Assembly: GCF_014905175.1 (NCBI RefSeq)
Contig: NC_057793.1
Span: 5,022,001-5,086,000, forward strand
Source: Aphidius gifuensis
Taxonomy: Eukaryota; Arthropoda; Insecta; Hymenoptera; Braconidae
Direction: 5' to 3'
DNA: 64,000 bases
Below, piece by piece: positions 9,991 through 21,039 of the stretch (positions within the stretch are counted from its first letter, which is position 1; each line of letters opens with the position of its first letter). The notes below the pieces were generated by a model. The model ran no database searches, was not told the DNA's origin, and was given only the letters and a program-made list of their open reading frames with translations. A program made the translations under genes and the position numbers.

Positions 9991-12900
9991 AATTCCAATG
10001 GAACTTAACAAACGTGAATATATTTGCAGCACACAAATTCGTGGCATCCAACAAGATTAACGATTATTTTTTTACGTTAAAGTATTATAAATAATATATG
10101 CAGTTATATAGATGTTATACAAGTGCACACACATATGTATTTGCATAAATATAATTGTAAATTTTACATATATATTACATGTACCAATAAATATATACTT
10201 ATTGTTATTATTTTTTTTGTTTAATGCATATAAAATGCTGATTTAAATGGTACTCAAGCAATAAACGATATGCAATACCCTAACAATTCAATCGTCACAA
10301 AAGCTTGCCTTCGCACAAGCACTTAACGACAAGGCTAACTTAATGCAATTTTTTATAATCCATTTATTGTTGAATACGAATAGTTGTATACAAGCATAAC
10401 CATGGAAAAGCTTCATGAAATACCTTCTGCATTTAAATACATTCTCTACCATTGGAAATTCTCCAGTGACGAGATGATAAAATTACGTTTTCTAAAATAA
10501 AACGTAAAATAAATCAACAGGCTGATGAAGTCAAAAAAAAAATTGTAATTCAATTATGGCTTGTATTTGATTACAATATTTTCCAATTTTATATGCTTAA
10601 ACATTGCTCGAGGGACCCTCCATACAATAGGCCGACCAAGTTCAGTGTTATGGTGTTGAAGAAGGGTAGAAAATATAAATGACAAAAAAAGTAAATGCAG
10701 ATATGCAAAAAAAAAAAAAAAATAAATGATATAATGTAGAAATAAAATTGGAAGACTAGTTGAATTGAAATTTCATGAGTGTTTTGTTGAACTATGTATT
10801 GATTTGCCCTAGCCCTCTCTAGTAATTCTCTCGTTCGTTAAAAGTATCTAAATTTTTCTCTTTTTAAAAAATAAATACGTTCCATAGGTACCTGCAAAAA
10901 AAAAAAAAAACAAGCTGAATTCCATCAACATTATTGATTTTTGTTGCTTTTATTTTGTGGTTTAAATTCATGATCATCAAAGTAAAAAAAGTAATGTCCA
11001 TTTATCTGGCTGAATGTATGAAAAAAAATATGTGCAATTAATCAGTCAAATTATTTGGCGATTATACGGTGATAAATATAAACTTCTTATTATCACTCAC
11101 TTATACAATGTCAATTATGTTTTCATGTATATGCGACTATTGAAATAATTTCAATATATCAATTATTTTAGTTTGAATGACTTTTCATATAGTTTTATGT
11201 TGTCACTCACACCAACTATATAAACTGAATTTTATCCGATAAATTAATGACACCATTAATGGTCTCAGATTTCACGATTTCTATCATTCTTCTTCATCTC
11301 ATTTTTCACGAACTGAAGAATTTACCCAGAGTGCTTTTCATTCTACTTGTCACTCTACAATCTTACCTTCATAAGAATTCATTTTTATATATTTCTTTTT
11401 TTTATTCTTTTGTTCAATTTCGTTTTTTTTTTTTTTTTTTTTCGTGTTATTTTACTATTATTATTTTATTTCTTATTTTTATTCAAGTGCATAGATATGG
11501 AAAAAAACTTTTTATAACTACTATAATCCATCATCCAAGGACGAAAGACTGAACAAGTTGAGTTAAACATTTCAAAAAATTGCCTGATGACTTTGCAAAT
11601 TGCTATCAGATAAATTTTCGAAACTTAATACTATTTTTATATACATATATTTCGAAATGTATCTCTGTAATTTCATCGCTATATATTTCGTCAGTTTTTT
11701 TTTTGCGTTTTAATTTTTTTTTTTTTGCTTGACAATAACGAATGTCGACGGAAGCTCATCAGAAGCTTTTTTCGATAAATTCATTTTCTCAATATTCTTA
11801 ACGCCCATCATGATGAAGAAACGAATTGAGGTATACGAAAAGAAAAATCTAATTAAAGTAAATTTAAAGTCCGTTTGCTTCATCACACTAAGACTTTTTC
11901 TTGGGTCAAATATCTTAGTATGTCGTTTTCACGTAAACTGTAAAATTGTTTTACACTTTTGCTTGACCTCATTCACAAAAACTTATTAAGCTGGAAGGAT
12001 TCTACTTGGTTAAATGATTTTAGAAGGCGACGTTGAGACTTGAACTTTGAGCCAACTTGAGAGTCCATTGGGACATTGGTTAGACTCCCGATGGTCTTTA
12101 TCCTACGATGGCTCGAATAATTTCTCTTATTTCTATTAATTTTTCTGTATTTAAATTTTTGAAATTCAAATTTAATATGTAATTTTTTTTAATTTTTTAT
12201 AAAAAAATAAAAACAACCAAGAATGTAAAATCAAAATTGATGGAATTTAAACACTGTGTGTGGAGAGTATCTTACTAAACTTTCATGATAATGGTCGCGT
12301 GTATGTAAAATTGAAGAATAGGTTGACCTGCATAAATTTGTGAGGGTAGATGTATATAGAAAAGATCGAAAGAGTATATATAAGGATGGGAATTTTAATA
12401 GCCTGAAGGTAAAGAAGATTCGTGGCGGGAATCAAGTGTATGCCATAGTTGAGCTGTATACAGTGCACAGTGGTTGAGAGATTGAAGGAGATGGAAGAGA
12501 GACCTGACGATGAGCTAGCTGTTTGCAGTTGCATCCGCAAGGCTCCGGTTTGCATTAAATTGCATACATAGATTGTCAAAGAACTTAAAAATTTACTCAT
12601 TCAAACATCTACTATTTCACAAATATAATTATAAAAATATATTCATTACAAATTTTACATATTATAATAAAATAAAACTATAATTTTTCGAGTTAAAAAA
12701 TGATGAGTTTGCGATAAAATTATAATTAACTAATTAAAAGTAAATAAATTTTCGAATAGTTTCATAGCTACGAATAATTCGACTGTTCGTCATTGTTTGA
12801 ATAGTCAAATAGTGGCAAATATTTTTTTACTAATATTAATACAAATGAGGCCTGCTCAAACAACAAAATTTTCGAAATTATTTTCATTTTTTCATGTCGG

Positions 12901-13150
12901 AATATGAGTTTATAAATATTTTGAAAATTTTGTTTTTTTTTTTTGATTATTTTTTTTTTTTTAAATTTATGAAACTACTATTAAAAAAAAATTACTACAA
13001 TCAATAGTAGCTAGTTTTAAAAGAGAAGTTATTAATTCCGACGCATTATGAAAACATAAAAAAAGAAAAAACAAAAATTTCACGTGTAAAAGGCCTCTCA
13101 AGCTTATGGACAAGAATTTGAGAAAAAAAGTCGGAATAAATTTAAGACGG
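9991..13150. other. AT-rich non-coding stretch
   Basis: Islands at about 12030-12110 and 12400-12560; the latter overlaps a 105-codon minus-strand open frame (12600-12283) that lacks splice sites. A plus-strand open frame of 101 codons (11247-11552) encodes two hydrophobic stretches but runs into poly-T, so I regard it as unproven. Otherwise poly-A/T runs. Confidence 0.4.
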
Positions 13151-13159
13151 AGAAAGATC

Positions 13160-13235
13160 GGAGAAATTTGTCCGTCATTTCTGCACCATGGATCATTTTC
13201 GGAAAAAAGTGCAGAATAGACGGAGAAAAATTTCC
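13160..13235. repeat. Imperfect 27-bp inverted repeat (hairpin)
   Basis: The left arm (13160-13186) and right arm (13209-13235) are reverse complements with only a few differences, including a perfect TTCTGCAC / GTGCAGAA at the loop end. Related words (ACGGAGAAA, ACGGAGAGAATTTCC) recur at 13147 and about 13279, so the locus is probably a fragment of a foldback or MITE-type repeat. It overlaps a 68-codon plus-strand frame (13188-13394) that I do not call as a gene. Confidence 0.6.
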
Positions 13236-16200
13236 ACCAGTGATAATACAAAAATCAATATAATAAATTTACTTACACACGGAGAGAATTTCCTTTTTAT
13301 GATGACAGGAGGCTCACTTTTCGCCGGATTTTTAAATCAAATATATAAACAAAAAACCACATCGCTTTTGGGGAAAAAAAATAGAATGAAATGAGCATGC
13401 TTGGTTTTTTTTTTAAATTATATAAAGATTACATTGAAATTTTTCTTAGTTGAATACTGGTAATTAATTTTAAATCACTTTTTTGTCGACATCCAATTAT
13501 AAAACGATAAGAGGGTTAGGAGAGAAGTGATAATGAGAATTTGAAAAGCTTATCGAATGCCTGCTAATGTTGGAACAAAAGCAACCGATACAAAAATATA
13601 TTAAATTTTTTTATCTTTATATTCATCATTGAATTTTTTATGTATGTATATTTTTTATATCATTTATTTTTTGTCATTGTTTTGTCTCTCAATACCTATG
13701 AAGAATTATTCGAAATACAAAGCCACAAAAATAGAATTTGCGGACACCATACAGTAACTATTGCCAAGCCGCTAAATTATGATCTGAAATTCACTCCTTG
13801 GATTTACGATTAACCTTAAATCTCAATTGAAAACTGTTGGGTATAAATTTATAATATTTTCATTTGAAACTTTGATATAAAAAATTCAATTTAATACATA
13901 AATATATGTAGTAGTTTTTGAATCAATAAAATCATAATTTACTATTAGATAATTTTTTTATTTTTGCGAGCAATGATCAGGTGTTTCATGATGATAATAG
14001 CAAATTTCAAAGAGTCATTTATTAGAGTATCTACATTGTATTGATAGACAGATTCACTGATGTAGATAAAAAAGTCTTTGCATATAAATTATTAAGATGA
14101 TAAAGCACGTTTTTCATATATATCAAAAATGATAAGTTATCCAAAGTGAATTAGATGAATAATCACAATCTAAATGAATGGTACTAAAAGTAAATACTTT
14201 GCTAAAGAAAAATTTACATATAAAAATTTCTATTTTTCGTATATACAAAAAAATATATACGTAACAAAAAACAGTTCGTCAAAAGAAATTACTTTTTAAA
14301 TAAAAAGGTAAAATCGAGTTTCTGCAACTCTTAATGAATGTTTACTGTGAGAAAAAAATTTCTAGAGTAGCGTCGACCTCCGTAACTTTGTTCCAAGCAA
14401 CTTCCATTATTTTCATTAGCTCTCACTAAAATCCCCTTGTTTTTTTTATTATCTTTATATTTTATTTCAAACATTTCTTTCTTTTCTTTTCTTATAGTCA
14501 TGAGATATGAGATTAACCTTGAACATTATTCTTGAAATAATAATTTTTGTATTTCACTTATCTAAATTTAAATTTTGTATATATATATAATTAATAATTA
14601 ATAATATAATAAGCATTATTAAAATCGAATATATAAAATATTAAACTTACAAATTCATCATCCGAAATTATTAATTATAATAATTATGATATTATAATTA
14701 TTATTGAAATTATAATATGAGCATCGTCGTCGTTGATGTGAAATAATTAACATTGTTAAGCTGGTAAACAGTATGTTAAAATTTAACAAAGAAAATACGG
14801 TGACATATGTTGACCTTCGATTGATGTGATCAACGTAGTTTCCTCTTGTTCAAGATTCATGACTGGAGGCTCACTAAGCACGAAAATGTCGAGAGTCGAA
14901 TGCTTGAGTACCATGTCGTCGTCGATTGATTTATATTCTACCGTCTTTTTAAGTAAAATATACGTGAAACTATTAAAAGATATTCCAAACTATACAACAA
15001 CAAAAAAAACATGATAAATTAAATTTTTTATTTCCATTTATATTTTAAATTGTAAGAATTGTTTTTATCATTATTTTTATCGTTAGAATATATCAGGAAA
15101 AATATAAAAATAATAAAATGTAAATAAAAAATCATAGAAAATTTAAAGTTGAAAGATTTTAAAATATTTTCTCGATAGACATGTGCTTAACATGCACTTA
15201 GGTATGTCAAAAAGAAAAATTCATTCGTGCGTTTATGTCATTGCACTCAGAAAAATTCAGAAGCTGTTAGACTGGCTGTGTGTGATGAATACATTTTATT
15301 TCAATTTTTATATCATAAATTTTTTGGATATTGATTCATTCAAATTAAATTTTTTTTTCAGCTGATTATTATATATTTTTTATGAACATTTATATTTCAT
15401 AATTGACATATTTGAAATTTTTTAAATTTACGTCGTGGATAGTCGATAAATATTTTTTTGGAAAAATAAAATTTTATATGTATATTAATATTGACACAGT
15501 AAGTTTCATAAAATGTATCTGTAATCTATTAAACATGTTGCGTTAATATTCATATAGCAACGTGTAACGATGTACCAACACTATTAGTCAAAAAATCGAA
15601 TATTTGGTGCATGTATTACAATCAATACTGACACTTTAGTAAGCTCCATATTTTGTGTATTCGATGTGCGTGTTTATACCATGTACACACGATATCTGAC
15701 ACGAAATTAAATCAAACATGTAAAAACAAACGAAGCTTGTAATAATTCAAAAATGATGAAAAAAAAAAAATTGAATAAAATAAATGAATGAATGAATAAA
15801 AAAAAAATAACAAAGATACAATGAAATACACTATTTGTATGCATAAATACAAATAGGTTATAACGAATCTATTTAATCAATTCGTAATAGTCAATAAATT
15901 CGACGTATATATGACAATTTTTGTGAGTGAAAATTCAAATATTTAGATAGATATAATTCAACGGACATCATCATACAACTCAATAAAATTTATAAAATAG
16001 TTTTAACTATATTTGTCTGACATGTTTCATAATTTTTATTATACTTCACACTATGTATAATTTAATTTTAAAACGACTTGTTTTTTTTTAAATAGATTTA
16101 ATATAATATTTCAAAAAAAATCTTTATTTTATGAAAAATAATAATAATTTTTATTTCTTAAATTTAGATAGGAAGAAAAAAATAAGACGATGAAAAATGA

Positions 16201-16580
16201 AAAGTTGATATTTTATTATATTTATTTGCTGAATAGTTCTGGCTTGGTCAGCGGCGTGACTCGTAAACTAGAGTGTGGAAAATTTTTGTCGCCGTATTTC
16301 TCTTGACGTCAAAAACAGCCTTGCAAAATTTTCGATGCTGCCACAAGGTGGTATTCCGTTATAGAAAGACGACTTGTCTAGAAAATACAGTGGTGTTGAG
16401 ATGAGTGAAAAGTTGTGAGAGTAAGTTAGAAAAAAAAAAAAAATATATGAGTGTGTGTGGACCATGCAACTTCTGAAAAATTACACTCACTTGGGCAAAA
16501 TAAATAACAACTGGGTGAGATTAACTGACACGCCTACAGCTACCTCTATTTACTTTTATACATACATACTTTTTATGTTT
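13236..16580. other. AT-rich stretch, weak islands
   Basis: Holds the segment ATGACNGGAGGCTCACT twice (about 13300 and 14859) with differences at the third codon positions of an MTGGSL reading, and otherwise AT-rich DNA. The island at 14810-14960 has a 62-codon frame without splice evidence. Nothing else can be supported. Confidence 0.4.
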
Positions 16581-16586
16581 CATATA

Positions 16587-16738
16587 CACTGAAAAAAAAA
16601 AATAATAAAAATATCATTCGTGAATTGAATAAGTTTTTTTTCTCAAATTTTCAAAACATGTAGGTATATTTTTATATTTTATAAAAAATTGAGCAAAAAG
16701 AAAAACTTGCTGAATTCCCAAATGAATTTCTCTCAGTG
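16587..16738. mobile_element. 152-bp foldback MITE with TA target duplication
   Basis: The ends are CACTGAAAAAAA and, inverted, CACTGAGAGAAA, each flanked by TA (16585-16586 and 16739-16740). The similarity goes on inward: CATTCGTGAATTGAATAAG on the left against CATTTGGGAATTCAGCAAG read inverted from the right, followed by T-rich and CTCAA words in both. Almost the whole element is therefore one imperfect hairpin. The TA duplication fits a Tc1/mariner-type MITE. It has no coding capacity; the autonomous partner is not in the window. Confidence 0.65.
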
Positions 16739-16978
16739 TATGTAGATAGATTGAAATACCATATCAGCAAATAAAATTTAAAAAAAATTCAAGCCAACAA
16801 TATTTAATTTTCAATGTTTTCATTACACATAAATTATTTAAAATGAAAAATATAATTTTTTATAATGAAAAAAAAATTATATACTGTAGCAAGTCCTGAA
16901 AAATCTTGAAATCAAATATTATTTCAAATTTTTCGCTAATGACGCTGAAGCATTTATTAATTACCTCGTTAAACAAAC

Positions 16979-17006
16979 GAGAGAGAGAGAGAAAAAGTGA
17001 GAGAGA
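16979..17006. repeat. GA-rich microsatellite
   Basis: A run of GAGAGAGAGAGA, then AAAAAGT and GAGAGAG. Such runs also serve as GAGA-factor sites in insects. Confidence 0.85.
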
Positions 17007-17504
17007 TATGATGTCCTTAGAAAAAGGTGCACAAGCTTTCATGGTGGCTTTGTGCTTTCAATATGCATATATACGTACAGGAGTGGCTAGCCAAGAAGTG
17101 TAACCACCAGCCACAAAAGTGACATTAATCAATGACGCTAAAAAAAAATTAAAAAAAATAAAAATAAAATCACTACATAGATCTTATACGTTTATTAGTT
17201 ATTTATTATTATATATTTACTTTTTTATAAAATATATTTAAAAATATGAATTTAATTTTCTTGAAATTTATTAAAATTAAATTATTTTATTATTTTTTAA
17301 TTTTAGTTAGTTGGAGTGATTGACTTGGTTCAACAAAACTATAATATTTTAATAATATGCAACCAGTGTAACATGCAATTTAAAGCATGTGATTATCGAC
17401 GACATTACGGTCCCTGGAGTTAGTCAATATTTGCTCAACTCAAACCTGGATCCTTGAAATATGTGTTATACTCCATCGGCACTTTCCCAGCACCTATAGT
17501 AACT

Positions 17505-17562
17505 ATGAAGCTTTTAACGAGGCTGTCTCTTTGGTATAGTGCTATCTCTATTTTGGTCAACG
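17505..17562 (+). CDS. First coding exon, signal peptide, plus strand
   Basis: ATG at 17505 opens MKLLTRLSLWYSAISILVN. It has positive charges (Lys2, Arg6), a hydrophobic core and a polar end, typical of a signal peptide. It then meets the donor AACG|GTAAAT at 17562/17563 and ends in phase 1. It lies inside a GC-raised island, 17380-17640, whose upstream part would be 5' UTR or promoter. No strong initiator or TATA box is clear. The next exon is uncertain. A protein-like frame at 19184-19468 can be joined in frame at AG 19205 or 19214, but those acceptors lack a pyrimidine tract. Alternatively it joins an exon beyond the window, in which case it could be an alternative start for the gene whose other start exon is at 63484. 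The protein family is unknown. Confidence 0.45.
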
Positions 17563-19183
17563 GTAAATTAATATTCATCTGTTCGACCGTACCGTATATT
17601 CATCAACGACTCTGACCACCAAATAGACCTTACTTTTCAACACAATTTATCCCTTAAAACATTCATTTTATGTATTTATAATTATTTCTAAATGTTTCAA
17701 ATATATATAACTTATGGTTACTTGATGATACAGATATTACAGTAGACAAAATTGTATGTACACAAAAATATCAAGATGTAATTATAATAATTTGTTAATC
17801 CAAAGTTTAATTTATTTTAATTTAGAGCAATATAAAAGCAAATTTATTATTCAAATTTATTTCTCAAGACACATTATGGATAATGTAGATACATTATGAA
17901 TATTATAATATTATAAAATTTTATTATTATCATGTTAATAATTTTTTGAAGTAATAATTAATTTTCATAATCAATATGGTTTATTTTAAAATTATTTATA
18001 AAATTGAAACACTGTTTTTATAATTTTTTTAATTGAATATTTTTTTGAACTCGAGTTTATTGATATCGGAGATTGTAATTTTTGAAATAACATTTTAATT
18101 TATTTTATTAATATTGTCAAACGTTGTTCGCATATATTGATCAAAATTAAAATTATTATTATTTTTTTTTTTTTTCACATTAAATGAAGCATTTTGTTTG
18201 ATTTTGAATTTTCTGTAATTATAGAATTGATCAAATTTGAAAATACCTATCTTTTTTTTAAATATATATTTTATAGTATTAATATTTAAAATTCCACTGA
18301 GCACGTAAAACATTTTTTGAAGTTGAATTATATTTAAATTCTGTTTAATAAAATATCAAATATTACTACATTGATATTTTACATTTCAATTATGATAAAA
18401 ATTTTAAATAATGCAACTATAATTTTATGAATTGTTTAATAAATTTTCACAAATAAAAAAGAATTCATAAAAACTTTAAAGCAGGTCAAATTTTGCATTT
18501 TAAATTATCAATATGATGGAATTCAATCAATTTAAAAGAGTCAGTTTTTTTTTAGCGTTTTTATATCTCGTTTTCATCAAAATAAATTAACAGACAAAAA
18601 AAAAAAATATACCTTGCAACATTTTTGAAAAAACACAACTAATACCGTGAAATAAAATTACGTTTTTTGCTTATTGACTTGTATGCTATTGGTACGCAAA
18701 AGTTTTCGTGACTGCTGTTATGTAATTTTATAACTTTGCGAGTGACTATTTTCACGCCAACTCTTTTCTTCAACTAGTTAATGGCAGATATATATATTTT
18801 TTTTTTGCTATATTACAGCAAAAAAAATCTTATATTTTTAGTTCAAAAACAACAGTAAACGAACGTCTTTGATATTGTCTGGAATATATGTAGACAACAG
18901 ATGTCCTGTGTCATTCAAATAATGAACGAAAAATTTAATAAATAAAAATATAATAATACAACAACCTAAATTTAATTAACACTCTAAATGATTATGATTA
19001 TCAAAAGTAATAATTTATATTTTAAAAAACTTATTATTATTATTAAACTATTAGAATTTGTTATTATAAAAATGATATTTGAGATTACTCTATAAAAGGT
19101 CGCATTGAAGCATAAGAAGAAAAATAATAAAAAATTCAATAGTTTGAAGGAAACTTGATATGAGTAAAAAAAAAAAAAAATAA
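17563..19183. other. AT-rich, probably intronic
   Basis: Very AT-rich, poly-A/T, no exon-like island except the tail of the 17.6-kb island. If the 17505 exon is real this is intron. Confidence 0.4.
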
Positions 19184-19468
19184 AGTAGAAAAAGTAAAGT
19201 AATAGTTGAATCAGTAGATGGAAGATGTGCCATTGAAAAAAATATTTATTCTTTAACTAAGAAGAAAAGTTTGGTCGATATCTTCACTGAGGAGCTTTAC
19301 TTCGAGCATATCAACACCGGGTGTTATCGACGGGTGTCCAATTTTTCACATTTCAATATCAATATTAGGCCAATGAATCGTATATTATCATACACATTAG
19401 TCATCAAAATATATTTTTTTATTACTATCAATTTTCTGTTTAATTTCTTTCCGCTTTTTATCTATTAA
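19184..19468 (+). CDS. Protein-like open frame, possible exon
   Basis: One plus-strand frame is open for 94 codons from the codon after a TAA (19181-19183) to TAA at 19466-19468. The middle part is well mixed in composition (for example VDIFTEELYFEHINTGCYRR) and the C-terminal third becomes hydrophobic and T-rich. No ATG starts it in the mixed part. The AGs at 19205 and 19214 would place it in frame with the phase-1 exon ending at 17562, but the sequence before them is purine-rich, so the acceptors are poor. I recognise no domain. It may be an exon, or chance openness in a GC-raised island. Confidence 0.2.
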   Translation, partial: SRKSKVIVESVDGRCAIEKNIYSLTKKKSLVDIFTEELYFEHINTGCYRRVSNFSHFNINIRPMNRILSYTLVIKIYFFITINFLFNFFPLFIY

Positions 19469-20323
19469 ACTTTTTTTTTTATCTTTCTTTTTACCTTGTA
19501 CACATGCCGAAATAATTTACAGTTTATCAAATATATTTTCACAGTTAAATTGCTCATTTCATTAGTTACAATTTATAAAAAACTAATCGGTCAATAATGT
19601 AAATATATTCGTAAATAAATGTAGGTGATTTAGTCGAGTACAAAAATATTGGAGACCTGGCCAGATGCCGGATGTGAATTCAACGGGCAACTATCCAAAA
19701 AAATGACATATTAGCAGGGCCAATGTAAAATAAAATCTTGATTATTTTTTTTTTTTATTCTCGATAAATAGCAAAAGCATCATTGATATTTTATTTACAT
19801 ATTGAAAAAAAAACAATGTCAGCAGATTGAAGTGGTAAATTTAAAAATCTTAAAAAATAACAAATCAATTGATTCTTTTATTTTTATACTTGATTATAAT
19901 TATAATTATTTTTTTCCAATAACAAATGATATTAAATTTTTAAATTAATTTTATTTAAAGTGTTTATTATCAAATTTCCATGTAATTCTAACTCGTTTAA
20001 TTCTAGAAAAATGAAGTATATCAATTGAATGCGAGTTGAATTTGATCGCAGGGCTTTTTGTTTTCATTCTTTATTTTTTTTTTTGAAATTTATCGATATT
20101 TGCACATATCAATGATTGCCATTGAGCCATATGTATTCAATAAATTATAAATGGAAAATTAACCTATGAAAAATTCATAAATTTTTCACAAAAAAATTCT
20201 ATTTGTAAAAAAAAAAAAAAAGTATTGAAAAAACAAAGCATAGGGGAAAGCCAATTGGAGCTTCTGTCTTGAAATTTTTATCTTTATTTGCTGCCAAGTG
20301 GACAACGTCCAAGCTTCTTTCCG

Positions 20324-20553
20324 TCACTTTGGTATACAGTCACCAATCAGACATTGCCGAGTAGAAATCGCTGATGCAGTACGTGAGGTTACTTGAATCG
20401 TACACCAACACAAATACATACACACCATGACCTCAGTTAACTTGAGCTTGCAATTTTTCCAATTACCCATTCTATTTGCACCTCGTTCCACCTCTGTTAT
20501 GCTAGCCATTTGATTTGAATTCGTTGTGTTGCTCTTTCCATTTATGGTAGCCA
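20324..20553 (-). CDS. Possible terminal exon, minus strand
   Basis: On the minus strand a strong acceptor (repeated TTTA, then TTTTTTTAG, ending at 20554) is followed by a frame open for 76 codons to TGA at 20324. GC is clearly above background. The translation starts ATINGKSNTTNSNQMASITE. Further on is a hydrophobic, Cys-rich stretch (VMVCMYLCWCTIQV) followed by TRQCLIGDCIPK. That second part could also act as a signal peptide if translation began at the internal Met before NWKNCKLKL. No upstream exon was identified and I recognise no family. The fit of acceptor, frame and composition is the reason to list it. Confidence 0.3.
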
Positions 20554-20940
20554 CTAAAAAAATAAATAAATAAATTACAACTTAATAACCGTCATACACA
20601 ATCAATAGTTAATAAAAAAATAAATAAATAAAAATAAACAAAAAACAAATTGAAAAGAACATTGTTTTACTCAATAGATACATGTTTTTTCATCATTTAA
20701 AAAAAAAAAAAAAACAGATCGCCCGTTCAGACATCTCGGATATATACGAACTAAAAAAATATTTGAAAAATAAGATAATTAAAAAATTGTTATATTTTAT
20801 TTATCGAATATTTTTATATTCAAAACCAGAGATCATATATAAATTTTTTTTATTTTATTTTCCACGATATTCTATAATAAACAAAAAATTTTTTTTTTTT
20901 ATTTGAAGATTTTTTTACATTTCAATGGTACTAGTTCAGC

Positions 20941-21039
20941 ATGGAAATTTTATCCGAGCAACGCGCGCGTTATAAGGTCCCACTGCGGTACAAGGCACTA
21001 GGAAAGTTTCAATTTTCCTTGTATCCCAGTGGATTGTGA
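20941..21039 (+). CDS. Small ORF, 32 codons
   Basis: ATG at 20941 opens MEILSEQRARYKVPLRYKAL and continues to TGA at 21037-21039. GC is high for this window. An AG (GTTCAG, to 20939) just before the ATG could be an acceptor. The frame overlaps a 12-bp palindrome and a 54-base hairpin, so the unusual composition may reflect structure rather than coding. No family is recognised. Confidence 0.2.
   Translation: MEILSEQRARYKVPLRYKALGKFQFSLYPSGL
20960..20971. repeat. 12-bp CpG palindrome AACGCGCGCGTT
   Basis: A perfect palindrome with four CpG steps in DNA that is otherwise very poor in CpG. It may be a binding site for a dimeric factor or a methylation-spared island. Confidence 0.7.
20979..21032 (+). 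other. Hairpin with 16-bp stem
   Basis: The arms CCACTGCGGTACAAGG and CCTTGTATCCCAGTGG pair at 14 of 16 positions around a 22-nt loop that can itself pair AGGAAA with TTTCCT. The stem is shorter than in a normal pre-miRNA. It may be a structured RNA, a regulatory palindrome or a remnant of a foldback element. Confidence 0.5.

Noticed and set aside
10749..10760. TGGAAGACTAGT, identical to the first 12 bases of miR-7
   Set aside because: The match stops after 12 bases and no pairing arm is found downstream; one such 12-mer match to some miRNA is expected by chance.
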